This document shows, piece by piece, positions 8,450-17,539 of a stretch of DNA of 64,000 nucleotides. Under the pieces are notes generated by a model. It was not told the origin of the DNA. It saw only the letters and a program-made list of their open reading frames with translations, and ran no database searches. The position numbers and the translations under genes were made by a program. Source of the stretch: Yimella lutea (GTDB taxonomy: Bacteria > Actinomycetota > Actinomycetes > Actinomycetales > Dermatophilaceae); NCBI RefSeq assembly GCF_006715095.1, contig NZ_VFMO01000001.1, positions 1,488,001 to 1,552,000 on the forward strand. Direction: 5' to 3'. The first letter of the stretch is position 1. Every line of letters starts with the position of its first letter.

Positions 8450-8938
8450 ATGGTTTCTGATGAGGTGCCGTTTCGTCCGTCGCGTCATGCGGCTTTCACT
8501 GATGAGCAGCGGTGGGCTCTGCTGCTGGAGCATGACCAGTGCCTCGAGCGTGGTGCGAAGGCCGCGTTCCTGCGTAGGGTCGGTGTCACGCCGTTCTCGA
8601 TCAAGAAGTGGTCGATGTGGCGGGACGCTGGCCGGTTGGTCGACCCGGCCACCAAAGAGCCAACGACGGTAGCGAGGCACGTGTTGAAATATGACGAACG
8701 CGTTGAGCTGGAACGGTTGCGGCGTGAGAACCAGCGGTTGCAACAAGAACTGGAGCAATCGCAGTCCGCGGTGGAACTGCTGGGAAAAGCTGCCGCGCTC
8801 TTGGAGGGATTGGCCAAGAGCGCGGGCCCCAACCAGGAGGAACCACCACCCCGCCCGGGGATGCCGGACTGGTTGAGAGACCCCGATACTTCGAGGTTGC
8901 CGCCGATACCGTCACGGCCCTCGGCCATGCCGGAGTGA
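8450..8938 (+). CDS. IS3-family transposase OrfA
   Basis: The 162-residue product has an N-terminal helix-turn-helix region (about residues 15-60, with RRVGVTPFSIKKW) and a leucine-zipper-like coiled coil near residues 80-120 (RVELERLRRENQRLQQELEQ). These serve end-binding and oligomerisation in IS3 elements. The ATG at 8450 follows an AAAGGA Shine-Dalgarno; the frame opens earlier at 8402, but that part lies in the terminal region. The last 50 residues, after the frameshift site at 8782-8788, are proline-rich and lack domain character, as expected if most functional product is made by shifting into orfB. Confidence 0.85.
   Translation: MVSDEVPFRPSRHAAFTDEQRWALLLEHDQCLERGAKAAFLRRVGVTPFSIKKWSMWRDAGRLVDPATKEPTTVARHVLKYDERVELERLRRENQRLQQELEQSQSAVELLGKAAALLEGLAKSAGPNQEEPPPRPGMPDWLRDPDTSRLPPIPSRPSAMPE
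8782..8788 (+). other. Candidate -1 programmed frameshift heptamer of the IS3 element
   Basis: In the orfA frame the codons CTG-GGA-AAA contain the heptamer G-GGA-AAA, a valid X-XXY-YYZ slippery string. Slipping back one base enters the orfB frame, which is open from here to the orfB stop. An OrfAB fusion would join the OrfA coiled coil (ending in ELLGK) to the integrase through about 50 extra residues that include PRYFEVAADTVTALGHAG. No pseudoknot was folded by eye, so the signal is a candidate. Confidence 0.55.
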
Positions 8939-9921
8939 GCATCGTCCAGGGTTGTGCCTGGCTGGGGATCGCTCGGTCGTCCTACTACCGATATCTCAAT
9001 CCGCCCCCACGGATCGGGGTGGTGGTGCCCCACACGGAACGGGCGTACCCCAACCGTGTCACCGCTGCCGAGGCGAAGGCCGTGGTGCAGGCCCTCAACA
9101 CGGTCGAGTTGGCAGGGTTATCGATCCGGCAGGCACACTTCGAACTACTGGATCAGGGCGTGTACCTGTGTTCGTTGCCCTCGATGCACCGCATCATGCG
9201 TCGCGAAGGGCAGTCCAGTGATCGCCGCCGGCACACCGCGCACCGCGGGTACGGTGCACGGTCCACTCCCCGGTTGCACGCCACCGCCCCGGGACAAGTG
9301 TGGTGCTGGGACATCACCAACCTGCCCGGTCCAGGACGGATGAGTTTCAAGCTGTACTCGATGATCGATCTGTACTCGAGGTACGTGGTCGGGTACCGCG
9401 TCGAGCACGTCGAGGACCACCGGTTCACCCAGGAACTGTTCAACAACGCGTTCACCGCCCAGCAGGGCACACCGCAGGTCATCCATGCCGACAACGGTGG
9501 CGTGATGCGAGCCGGGACCGTGCGAGAACTGCTGGCCACGATGCACGTCCACGCCTCGTACTCACGCCCTCGGGTGTCGAACGACAATGCGTTCGCCGAG
9601 GCGTTGTTCAAAACGGTGAAGTACGACCTGGACTACCCCGAAGAGTTCGACTCCTTAGAACACGCGCGGCAGTGGAGTGCCGAGTTCTTCGACCGGTATA
9701 ACACCCGCCACCACCACGCCGGCCTCGCCGGACACACCCCGGCCCGAGTCCACCACGGCACCTGGAGCAGTACCCACGACCAGTGGGCAACCACCAAAGC
9801 CGCCTACGCCGCCAAGCACACCGCCCGGCACCACAAACCGCCGATCACGCACATGCCCCCAGACACCGTCTGGATCAACAAACCCAACACACCCAACCCA
9901 CAGCTGTCCCAAACAGCTTGA
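8935..9921 (+). CDS. IS3-family transposase OrfB (rve integrase core)
   Basis: OrfB is the catalytic DDE half of the transposase. With the GTG at 8935 it is 328 residues, with Asp126 (WCWDIT), Asp186 (VIHADNG) and Glu222 (AEALFKTVKY): spacing D-x59-D-x35-E, the classic DD(35)E pattern. An HTH_21-like segment (SIRQAHFELLDQG) precedes the core, and the tail RYNTRHHHAGL is typical. The GTG overlaps the orfA stop as GTGA, allowing reinitiation, but the frame is open well upstream, so the main product may be an OrfAB frameshift fusion. No inactivating change was seen. Confidence 0.9.
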   Translation: MSIVQGCAWLGIARSSYYRYLNPPPRIGVVVPHTERAYPNRVTAAEAKAVVQALNTVELAGLSIRQAHFELLDQGVYLCSLPSMHRIMRREGQSSDRRRHTAHRGYGARSTPRLHATAPGQVWCWDITNLPGPGRMSFKLYSMIDLYSRYVVGYRVEHVEDHRFTQELFNNAFTAQQGTPQVIHADNGGVMRAGTVRELLATMHVHASYSRPRVSNDNAFAEALFKTVKYDLDYPEEFDSLEHARQWSAEFFDRYNTRHHHAGLAGHTPARVHHGTWSSTHDQWATTKAAYAAKHTARHHKPPITHMPPDTVWINKPNTPNPQLSQTA

Positions 9922-9987
9922 TTCATTCCGTATGACCTGCGCGACCGTCGATAACTCGCGCATCTACTACAGGCGAAGCCCGGACGT

Positions 9988-10060
9988 CGGGGTAGCCGGA
10001 TTCGAACCGGCGGCCTTCCGCTCCCAAAGCGGACGCGCTACCAAGCTGCGCCATACCCCG
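9988..10060 (-). tRNA. tRNA-Pro (anticodon TGG)
   Basis: The reverse strand folds into a 73-base cloverleaf: acceptor CGGGGTA/TACCCCG, D arm GCGC, anticodon stem TCCGC/GCGGA with loop TTTGGGA (anticodon TGG), and T arm GCCGG-TTCGAAT-CCGGC. CCA is not encoded. It starts 27 bases beyond the IS right end and is divergent from tRNA-Gly. Confidence 0.97.
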
Positions 10061-10070
10061 TATCGGTATG

Positions 10071-10113
10071 TCTGCCGACCGGTTTTTGCTGCGGTCGGCA
10101 GAGTAGGTAGGCT
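10071..10113 (+). promoter_or_regulatory. Promoter region between divergent tRNA genes, with an inverted repeat
   Basis: A perfect 10-base inverted repeat (10071-10080 and 10093-10102, arms TCTGCCGACC/GGTCGGCAGA, 12-base loop) lies between tRNA-Pro and tRNA-Gly. It overlaps a candidate tRNA-Gly promoter with -35 TTGCTG (10086-10091), a 16-base spacer and -10 TAGGCT (10108-10113). The repeat could be an operator or a cruciform insulating the two promoters. Confidence 0.45.
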
Positions 10114-10175
10114 AACCCCTCGGTACATCAGACCGGACGTCGGGCCGCCCGACGCGAAGGTCGCCGATGTTCCGT

Positions 10176-10249
10176 GCGGGCGTAGCTCAATGGTAGAGCC
10201 TCAGTCTTCCAAACTGATTACGCGAGTTCGATTCTCGTCGCCCGCTCCA
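10176..10249 (+). tRNA. tRNA-Gly (anticodon TCC), CCA encoded
   Basis: The sequence folds as a cloverleaf with acceptor GCGGGCG/CGCCCGC, D arm GCTC/GAGC, anticodon stem TCAGT/ACTGA with loop CTTCCAA (anticodon TCC), and a T arm with TTCGATT. The mature 3' end is encoded as T-CCA (10246-10249). tig begins only 41 bases downstream with no terminator between them, so tig may be read from the tRNA promoter. Confidence 0.96.
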
Positions 10250-10290
10250 GTAATGAGCGAGACCGTTCCCAACCCTTTGGAGTGCCTGTA

Positions 10291-11664
10291 GTGAAGAGCG
10301 CCGTCGAGACCCTCAACCCGACCCGGGTCAAGCTGACCGTCGAGGTGCCGTTCGAGGAGCTCAAGCCGAGCCTGGACGCCGCGTACACCGCGATCGGCAA
10401 CCAGGTTCAGATCCCCGGCTTCCGCAAGGGCAAGGTGCCGGCCCGGATCATCGAGCAGCGCTTCGGCCGCGGTGCGGTCGTCAGCGAGGCGATCAACGAG
10501 GCCCTGCCGAACTTCTACGCCCAGGCCATCGAGGAGAACGACCTGCAGCCGCTGGGTCAGCCCGAGGTCGACGTGACCGGCGCTCCGACCGAGGGCGACG
10601 ACCCGCTGGTCTTCACCGCCGAGGTCGACGTGCTTCCCGAGTTCGACCTGCCCGACTTGTCGGCCATCAAGGTCGAGGTCGATCCGCTGAAGGTCACCGA
10701 CGAGGACGTCGACGCCGAGGTCGAGGCGCTGCGTGAGCGTTTCGGCACCCTGAAGACCGTCGAGCGCGCCGCCACCAAGGGCGACTTCGTGACGATCGAC
10801 CTCAAGGCGTCCATCGGTGACGAGGAGATCGACAGCGTCGAGGGCATCTCCTACGAGGTCGGTGCGGGCAACATGCTCGAGGGCATGGACGAGGCACTCG
10901 AGGGCCTGAAGGCAGGCGAGTCCAAGGACTTCACCGCGGCGCTGGCCGGTGGCGAGCACGAGGGTCAGGACGCGTCCTGCACCGTGACGCTGCAGGCGGT
11001 CAAGGAGCGCGAGCTGCCCGAACTCGACGACGATTTCGCCCAGATGGCCTCCGAGCACGACACGATGGACGAACTGCGTGAGCAGTTGAGCCAGCAGGCG
11101 GAGAACTCCAAGCGTTTCCAGCAGGGTGTGCAGGCGCGTGACAAGGTGCTGGAGCACCTGCTCGAGAATGTCGAGATCGCGCTGCCGCAGAGCATTATCG
11201 ACGCCGAGGTCAACAACCACCTCGAGGGCGAAGGCCGCATGGACGACGACGAGCACCGCGCGGAGGTCGACGAGTCGACCCGCCGGGCGCTGAAGTCGCA
11301 GATCCTGCTGGACAAGATCGTGGCCCAGGACGACGTCAAGGTCTCCCAGGAGGAACTCATCGAGTACCTCATCATGTCGGCGCAGCAGTACGGCATGGAC
11401 CCGAACACCTTCGCGCAGGCGCTCGACCAGCAGGGCCAGGTGCCGCAGGTGATGTCCGAGGTCGGTCGGCGCAAGGCGCTGGCGTCCGTCCTGGAGAAGG
11501 TCGAGGTTGTCGACACCGACGGCAACACCGTCGACCTGAACCAGGAGATGGAGGTCGAGGACCACTTCGACGGCGAACTCGACGGCAGCGACGAGGACGA
11601 CATCGAGAGCGAGACCGAGACCGCCGATGTTTCGGCCGAGGACGAGGGCACGAAGGACGCCTGA
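10291..11664 (+). CDS. tig: Trigger factor, ribosome-associated chaperone and prolyl isomerase
   Basis: Trigger factor binds nascent chains at the ribosome exit tunnel. The 457-residue protein shows the N-terminal ribosome-binding domain with the signature [12 protein letters not shown] (about residues 44-56), a central FKBP-type PPIase domain (about 160-245, around [17 protein letters not shown]), and a long helical C-terminal domain ending in an acidic tail rich in Glu/Asp. GTG 10291 is preferred to GTG 10282 because GGAG (10279-10282) sits at correct spacing for 10291 and the protein then begins [14 protein letters not shown], as in other actinobacteria. It precedes the clpP genes. Confidence 0.96.
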   Translation: MKSAVETLNPTRVKLTVEVPFEELKPSLDAAYTAIGNQVQIPGFRKGKVPARIIEQRFGRGAVVSEAINEALPNFYAQAIEENDLQPLGQPEVDVTGAPTEGDDPLVFTAEVDVLPEFDLPDLSAIKVEVDPLKVTDEDVDAEVEALRERFGTLKTVERAATKGDFVTIDLKASIGDEEIDSVEGISYEVGAGNMLEGMDEALEGLKAGESKDFTAALAGGEHEGQDASCTVTLQAVKERELPELDDDFAQMASEHDTMDELREQLSQQAENSKRFQQGVQARDKVLEHLLENVEIALPQSIIDAEVNNHLEGEGRMDDDEHRAEVDESTRRALKSQILLDKIVAQDDVKVSQEELIEYLIMSAQQYGMDPNTFAQALDQQGQVPQVMSEVGRRKALASVLEKVEVVDTDGNTVDLNQEMEVEDHFDGELDGSDEDDIESETETADVSAEDEGTKDA

Positions 11665-11695
11665 TCAGGCTCCGCACACTGCGCGAACACCGCGT

Positions 11696-11727
11696 GAAGG
11701 CGCACGAGCACCCGCTCGTGCGCCTTC
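11696..11727 (+). terminator. Terminator downstream of tig
   Basis: A perfect 14-base stem (arms GAAGGCGCACGAGC and its complement) with a four-base ACCC loop lies 32 bases after the tig stop. There is no strong T-tract, as is common in high-GC actinobacteria. Confidence 0.8.
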
Positions 11728-11776
11728 GCCGTCCCCGGGGTGGACCGACCGAAGAACGTGCGGCCGGTGGGTCTTG

Positions 11777-11835
11777 CGCTCAGGGCGAACAAGGGTCCGG
11801 GTCGGGACGAAACCGTCGGTGGTGCGCGTTAGGGT
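11777..11835 (+). promoter_or_regulatory. ClgR-like operator and promoter of clpP1-clpP2
   Basis: The site CGCTCAGGGCGAAC (11777-11790) fits the actinobacterial ClgR consensus; its complement reads GTTCGC-N5-GCG. A TAGGGT -10-like hexamer (11830-11835) lies about 40 bases downstream, placing the operator near -50, a position suited to activation. ClgR is known to activate clp genes in Streptomyces and Corynebacterium. No clgR gene is in this window. Confidence 0.6.
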
Positions 11836-11891
11836 CGAGTGGAAGTGGACATCGGTCCCGTAGGAACGAAGAACGAACAGATGGAGTAACG

Positions 11892-12521
11892 ATGACGGAG
11901 CGCAGCAACGCGCCGGTCGGCACGCCGGTCGGCATGGCCACCCAGCCGGTCGCCGGCCTCGACGACCAGATCTACAACCGGCTGCTCAAGGAACGCATCA
12001 TCTTCCTGGGCTCGGACGTTCGCGACGACAACGCGAACGCCATCTGCGCGCAGCTGCTGCTGTTGGCGGCCGAAGACCCGGAGAAGGACATCTGGCTGTA
12101 CATCAACAGCCCCGGTGGTTCGGTGACCGCAGGTATGGCGATCTACGACACGATGAACTGGATTCCCAACGACGTCGCGACCGTGGCGATGGGCCTGGCT
12201 GCCTCCATGGGCCAGTTCCTGCTCTCGGCCGGCACCAAGGGAAAGCGCTACGCCACCCCGCACGCGCGCATCATGATGCACCAACCCTCCGGTGGTATCG
12301 GCGGTACGGCCTCCGACATCCGTACCCAGGCCGAACTGCTGCTGGGCATGAAGAAGGAACTCGCCGAACTCATCGCCGAGCACACCGGCCAGTCGGTCGA
12401 CCAGGTCGAGAAGGACTCCGACCGCGACCGTTGGTTCTCGGCCCGTGAGGCCAAGGAGTACGGCTTCGTCGACCACGTCTTCGAGCGTTCGGTCGACGCC
12501 CCGGGTGAGGTGCAGGCATGA
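11892..12521 (+). CDS. clpP1: ATP-dependent Clp protease proteolytic subunit 1
   Basis: ClpP1 forms mixed tetradecamers with ClpP2 in actinobacteria and degrades proteins fed by ClpX or ClpC. The 209-residue protein has nucleophile Ser105 ([11 protein letters not shown]), His130 ([10 protein letters not shown]) and the catalytic Asp in the SDRDRWFSA segment near 177-179. The [16 protein letters not shown] strand is intact. The ATG at 11892 has GGAG five bases upstream; an open frame further upstream lacks family sequence. Its stop overlaps the clpP2 start as ATGA, so the two subunits are translationally coupled. Confidence 0.95.
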   Translation: MTERSNAPVGTPVGMATQPVAGLDDQIYNRLLKERIIFLGSDVRDDNANAICAQLLLLAAEDPEKDIWLYINSPGGSVTAGMAIYDTMNWIPNDVATVAMGLAASMGQFLLSAGTKGKRYATPHARIMMHQPSGGIGGTASDIRTQAELLLGMKKELAELIAEHTGQSVDQVEKDSDRDRWFSAREAKEYGFVDHVFERSVDAPGEVQA

Positions 12522-13198
12522 GCTACTCGATGAATCGGCTTGGAGCACAGATGAATTCGAACAACCAGGGCGGGCTCTACGTGCCGCCGAGCAACCGCTA
12601 CATCCTTCCGCAGTTCGAGGAGCGCACCTCGTACGGCATGAAGCGGTCCGACCCGTACAACAAGCTGTTCGAGGACCGCATCATCTTCCTCGGCGTGCAG
12701 GTCGACGACGCGTCCGCGGACGACATCATCGCCCAGTTGGTCGTGCTGGAAAGCCAGGACCCCGACCGCGACATCCTCATGTACATCAACAGCCCGGGTG
12801 GTTCGTTCACCGCGCTGACCGCGATCTACGACACGATGCAGTACATCCAGCCGGATGTGCAGACCTTCGTGATCGGTCAGGCCGCCTCGGCTGCCGCCGT
12901 CCTGCTCGGCGCGGGTGCACCGGGCAAGCGGTTCGCACTGCCGAACGCGCGCATCCTGATCCACCAGCCGGCGATGGAGGGCTCGGGCGGTACGGCCTCC
13001 GACCTGGAGATCACCGCCAACGAGATCTTCCGGATGCGTGACTGGCTGGAGCAGACGATCGCCACGCACACCGGCCGTTCCAAGGAGCAGGTCGAGCGTG
13101 ACATCGAACGCGACAAGATCCTGACCGCCGCCGAGGCCAAGGAGTACGGCCTCATCGACGAGGTGCTGGCTTCGCGTAAGGCCTCGCTTCAGCCGTGA
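12518..13198 (+). CDS. clpP2: ATP-dependent Clp protease proteolytic subunit 2
   Basis: This second ClpP subunit (226 residues) has nucleophile Ser124 ([11 protein letters not shown]), His149 ([11 protein letters not shown]) and the Asp-containing [12 protein letters not shown] segment. A longer N-terminal extension than ClpP1 ([16 protein letters not shown]) suggests propeptide processing, as in other ClpP2 proteins. It starts within the clpP1 stop (ATGA). An alternative ATG at 12551 would remove 11 residues. The operon ends in a hairpin at 13227-13259, and clpX follows as a separate unit. Confidence 0.94.
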   Translation: MSYSMNRLGAQMNSNNQGGLYVPPSNRYILPQFEERTSYGMKRSDPYNKLFEDRIIFLGVQVDDASADDIIAQLVVLESQDPDRDILMYINSPGGSFTALTAIYDTMQYIQPDVQTFVIGQAASAAAVLLGAGAPGKRFALPNARILIHQPAMEGSGGTASDLEITANEIFRMRDWLEQTIATHTGRSKEQVERDIERDKILTAAEAKEYGLIDEVLASRKASLQP

Positions 13199-13226
13199 GC
13201 GCCCGGTGATGGTGCGCACGTGAGGT

Positions 13227-13259
13227 GAGGGTCCCGATCCCGGGTGGATCGGGGCCCTC
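13227..13259 (+). terminator. Terminator of the clpP1-clpP2 operon
   Basis: A 14-base stem (arm GAGGGTCCCGATCC, one G-U pair) with a five-base loop begins 29 bases after the clpP2 stop. It separates the clpP operon from clpX. Confidence 0.75.
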
Positions 13260-13339
13260 AGCGTTAAGCCCTCGGCGGACACGAGTGACGCGACGCCCGA
13301 CACCGGGGTTCAATGAAGGTGGATGTCGTAGCCAGCAGG

Positions 13340-13377
13340 TAGCGTCGTCCGAGTCATGCGAACCAAGGACGCATGAC
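13340..13377 (+). promoter_or_regulatory. clpX promoter and 5' leader hairpin
   Basis: TAGCGT (13340-13345) is a candidate -10. Seven bases later an 8-base inverted repeat begins (GTCATGCG at 13353-13360, CGCATGAC at 13370-13377, nine-base loop). If transcription starts near 13352, the hairpin is the very 5' end of the clpX mRNA, where it could affect stability or act as an operator. The remaining leader to the GTG holds only the Shine-Dalgarno. Confidence 0.4.
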
Positions 13378-13402
13378 GAGTCGAGCAGGGAGAAGGAAGC
13401 GC

Positions 13403-14677
<1,275 letters not shown>

Positions 14678-14690
14678 CAGACAACGAAAT

Positions 14691-14722
14691 CGGCCCCCTC
14701 GAGATCCATCTCGAGGGGGCCG
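14691..14722. terminator. Bidirectional terminator between clpX and the siderophore importer
   Basis: A perfect 15-base stem (arm CGGCCCCCTCGAGAT) with a two-base loop lies 13 bases after the clpX stop, followed on the plus strand by ATCTGTTT. It also lies downstream of the convergent ABC ATPase gene, so it can serve both. Confidence 0.85.
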
Positions 14723-14745
14723 ATCTGTTTGGTCGCGTGGCGGAC

Positions 14746-15504
14746 TCACTCGAAGTAGACGGCCACGCGGCGTCCGCGCGCCTCGAGCACCTCGACGTCC
14801 ACCTCGTACACCTCACGCAGCACGTCCGGGTCGATGATGAGTTCGGGGGAGCCCTGCGCGAGCACCCGACCGTCGCGCATCGCGATGATCTGGTCGCAGT
14901 AGGCGGCGGCGATGTTGATGTCGTGCAGCACGACGACGACGGTCTTGCCGAGGTCGTGCACCAGTGAGCGCAGGCGTTGCATCATCGCGACCGCGTGCTT
15001 GATGTCGAGGTTGTTCAGTGGCTCGTCGAGCAGGATGTGCGGGGTGTCCTGCGCGAGCACCATTGCGATGAACGCGCGTTGTCGTTGGCCGCCGGACAGC
15101 TGGTCGAGGTAGCGGTCGCGCAGGTCGACCAGATCGGCGAAACGGATCGCCTCCTCGACGTGGCGGTGGTCCTCGGGGCGCAGGCGTCCCTTGCAGTGCG
15201 GGAAACGTCCGAAGCGGACCAGATCGGCGACGGTCAGCCGCGCGGTGAGGTGGTTTTCCTGCCGCAGGATCGACACGACCTTGCTGATCTCGACGTTGGG
15301 GCTGTGCTGCACGTCGAGCCCGCCGACCAGGGCGCGCCCGTTGGTGGGCTTCAGCAGACGCCCGGTCACCGACAGCAGCGTCGACTTGCCCGCGCCGTTC
15401 GGACCGACGAGCGCCGTCAAGCGACCGTCCGGGATCGACAAGGACGGGACGTCGAGCACGGTGGCCTCGTCGTAGCGGACGGTGAGGTCGTGGAGCTCGA
15501 TCAC
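14746..15504 (-). CDS. Siderophore ABC importer ATPase (FecE/YclP type)
   Basis: The 252-residue cytoplasmic ATPase energises iron-siderophore import. It has Walker A GPNGAGKST, Q-loop ILRQENHL, signature LSGGQRQRA, Walker B ILLDEPLNNLD and H-loop VVVLHDINIA. The GTG at 15504 overlaps the upstream permease stop (GTGA) with GAGGAG nine bases upstream. The gene order (lipoprotein, permease, permease, ATPase) matches the fatBDCE/yclNOPQ layout. It is the last gene of the iron-box-controlled operon. Confidence 0.93.
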   Translation of the reverse strand: MIELHDLTVRYDEATVLDVPSLSIPDGRLTALVGPNGAGKSTLLSVTGRLLKPTNGRALVGGLDVQHSPNVEISKVVSILRQENHLTARLTVADLVRFGRFPHCKGRLRPEDHRHVEEAIRFADLVDLRDRYLDQLSGGQRQRAFIAMVLAQDTPHILLDEPLNNLDIKHAVAMMQRLRSLVHDLGKTVVVVLHDINIAAAYCDQIIAMRDGRVLAQGSPELIIDPDVLREVYEVDVEVLEARGRRVAVYFE

Positions 15505-16529
15505 AGGCGGACTCTCCTCATGAGCAGGTAGATGAAGTAGGCGCCGCCGATCAGATTGATCACGACCGACAGCGGCGCGCCGAAGTTGAGGACACGGCTG
15601 ACCAGCAACTGACCGAACACCGTGGCGCAGATGCCGACCAGCATCGCGCCGAGGATCAACGGACCATGCCCGGGGGAGGCGACGACCTGGCGGGCGACAT
15701 TGGCGACGATCAGGCCGAGGAAGGTCATCGGTCCGACCAGTGCCGTGGAACTGGCGACCAGCACGGTGATCACCGTGAGCGTCAGACCGACGACCAAGCG
15801 GTAGCGCAGGCCGAGGATGATCGCGCGCTCGGTGCCGAGGTTCAGCAGGTCGAGGTACTTCAGCAGTGGAACGCATGCCGCCACAGCCACGGCGGTGAGG
15901 ACTGCTGTCGCCTTCAGCACCGACTCGTCGGCCGTACTGAAGGAGGCGAACATGATGTCCTGCACGGTCAGGAAGTCGGTGGGGGACAGCATCCGGGAGG
16001 CGAAGGACCCCAACGAGGAGAACAACGCGCTGCACACCATCCCGATGAGCACCATCACTACAAGGTTGCGCCCGGAGACATGCAACAGCAGCCCGAAGAT
16101 AACCACGCCGAACAGGCTCAACGCTGCGGCATTCAGAACAGTCGTGGTGACCGGTGACATCCCGACGAGCGTGTCGGTGCCGAGCATCAGCACGATCAGC
16201 GTGCCGAGCAGGACGTACAGCGCATCGAATCCCATCACTCCGGGAGTCAGCAGGGGAGAACCGGCGAGGGTCTGGAAGAGAACGGCCGAGACACCGCACG
16301 AGACGCCGGCGATGACCAGGCTCGCGAGCTGGCGACGGCGCAGGTCCAGCGCGTAGGAACTGGCGCTCGGCAGGTCCCAGAACTGGTAGACCGCGACGGC
16401 GGCAACGGCGACGGCCGCCAGAACCAGGAGTCCGGTGTGGATCCGACGGCGGCGGGCACGCTCGAACTCGGTGACGATCGGCCGGTCGGCAGGTGCGTGA
16501 TCGGCAGGACGCGTGGCGGTCGTGGTCAT
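15501..16529 (-). CDS. Siderophore ABC importer permease, FecCD family (second)
   Basis: This 342-residue integral membrane protein has about nine hydrophobic segments and FecCD family features: GVSCGVSAVLFQTLAGSPL near the second helix, PGVMGFDALY, and the ATPase-contact region GPMTFLGLIVANVAR. It should pair with the other permease to form the channel. It overlaps the neighbours by four bases on each side. It lacks the usual PLADP version of the loop seen in FecCD proteins of the vitamin B12 type, in line with the FatC/YclO branch. Confidence 0.9.
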   Translation of the reverse strand: MTTTATRPADHAPADRPIVTEFERARRRRIHTGLLVLAAVAVAAVAVYQFWDLPSASSYALDLRRRQLASLVIAGVSCGVSAVLFQTLAGSPLLTPGVMGFDALYVLLGTLIVLMLGTDTLVGMSPVTTTVLNAAALSLFGVVIFGLLLHVSGRNLVVMVLIGMVCSALFSSLGSFASRMLSPTDFLTVQDIMFASFSTADESVLKATAVLTAVAVAACVPLLKYLDLLNLGTERAIILGLRYRLVVGLTLTVITVLVASSTALVGPMTFLGLIVANVARQVVASPGHGPLILGAMLVGICATVFGQLLVSRVLNFGAPLSVVINLIGGAYFIYLLMRRVRL

Positions 16530-17539
16530 CGCAGGTCACCTCGCGCAGCCCGCAGGATCAGCACGATGAACACGGCGGCACCGATGATGCCGGCGATGGT
16601 TGCGAACGGCACCTCGTACGGGAAGCGCACCAGGCGTCCGACCAGGTCGCAAGCCACGACGAAACCGGCGCCGGCCAGCGCGGTGATCGGCAGCACGCGT
16701 CGGACGTTGTCGCCGAGCATCATCGAGACGATGTTCGGCACGATCAGGCCGAGGAAGGGGATCGCCCCGACGACGACCACGACGAGCGCGGCCATCATCG
16801 AGACCACCACCAGGCCGATGTACAGGACGCTGCGGTACTTCACACCGAGATTGGTGGCGACGTCCTCACCCATACCGACGACGGTGAAGCGGTCGGCGAA
16901 CAGATAGCCGATCGCGCCGACGGCGAGCACCAGGTAGAGCGGTTCGTAGGTGCCTTCGCGCAGCGACGAACCGGCGCCGGTCGTCCAGAGTTCGAGCATC
17001 TGCAGCAGGTCGGCCTGGTAAGCCAGGTAGGCACCGACCGCGCCGAGGACACCGCCGTACATCATGCCCACGAGCGCGACGGTGAGCGTGTCGGCCCGGC
17101 GCAGGGTCTGCAGCAGAAAGAGAAATCCGATGGTGCCGATGATCGCGGTACCGATCGCAAAACCCATCTGCGCCAGCAGGCCGGCGGACGGGACGAGGAG
17201 CGCGCTGGCGATGACGCCCAGCACGGCGGCCTCGACGGTGCCCGAGGTGCTCGGTGAGACGAAGCGGTTGCCGGTGATTCGCTGCATGATCAGACCCGCG
17301 ACCGCCATGGCGGCACCTGCCAGCAGCAGCGCGACCAATCGAGGGATGCGCGAGACGCGCAGGATTTCCCACTGCGCGGCGTTCGGGCTGAAGACGTCGA
17401 GCGGGCCGACGCCCGCGACGCCGACACCGAGCGACAGTGCGCTCAGGACGACGACCAGGACGCCGGCCACGGACACCGGGGACGGACGCAGCGAACGACC
17501 CTCCCCGGACGCCTTCACTGCGGTGGCCGAAGCGCTCAC
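16526..17539 (-). CDS. Siderophore ABC importer permease, FecCD family (first)
   Basis: The 337-residue protein is a FecCD permease with a short cytoplasmic N terminus (about 20 residues) and about nine to ten membrane helices. Family landmarks include SRIPRLVALLLAGAAMAVAG, LIMQRITGNRFVSPSTSGT and the coupling region VVGAIPFLGLIVPNIV. The GTG start overlaps the lipoprotein stop (GTGA). Together with the other permease it should form the transmembrane pore. Confidence 0.9.
   Translation of the reverse strand: MSASATAVKASGEGRSLRPSPVSVAGVLVVVLSALSLGVGVAGVGPLDVFSPNAAQWEILRVSRIPRLVALLLAGAAMAVAGLIMQRITGNRFVSPSTSGTVEAAVLGVIASALLVPSAGLLAQMGFAIGTAIIGTIGFLFLLQTLRRADTLTVALVGMMYGGVLGAVGAYLAYQADLLQMLELWTTGAGSSLREGTYEPLYLVLAVGAIGYLFADRFTVVGMGEDVATNLGVKYRSVLYIGLVVVSMMAALVVVVVGAIPFLGLIVPNIVSMMLGDNVRRVLPITALAGAGFVVACDLVGRLVRFPYEVPFATIAGIIGAAVFIVLILRAARGDLR

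Larger units (their letters stand above)
8366..9961 (+). mobile_element. IS3-family insertion sequence, apparently intact
   Basis: The element is about 1,596 bp and contains orfA and orfB. Its ends are imperfect 24-base terminal inverted repeats (8366-8389 and 9938-9961) matching at 19 of 24 positions and sharing the outer GCGCGAGT. OrfB has an intact DDE core, and the two frames overlap in the normal IS3 arrangement, so it could be active. Bases flanking the repeats (AAC on the left, ATC on the right) do not form a clear target duplication, so the exact ends could be off by a base or two. It sits between the phosphatase gene and tRNA-Pro. Confidence 0.85.

Noticed and set aside
8363..9965. 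Target-site duplication flanking the IS3 element
   Set aside because: Bases beyond the two inverted repeats (AAC and ATC) are not a direct repeat; older insertion or a base-level uncertainty in the ends could explain it.
10101..10119. GGTAGGCTAACCCC as another DtxR box
   Set aside because: Only about 11 of 19 positions match, the outer half-sites are missing, and TAGGCT is better explained as the tRNA-Gly -10.
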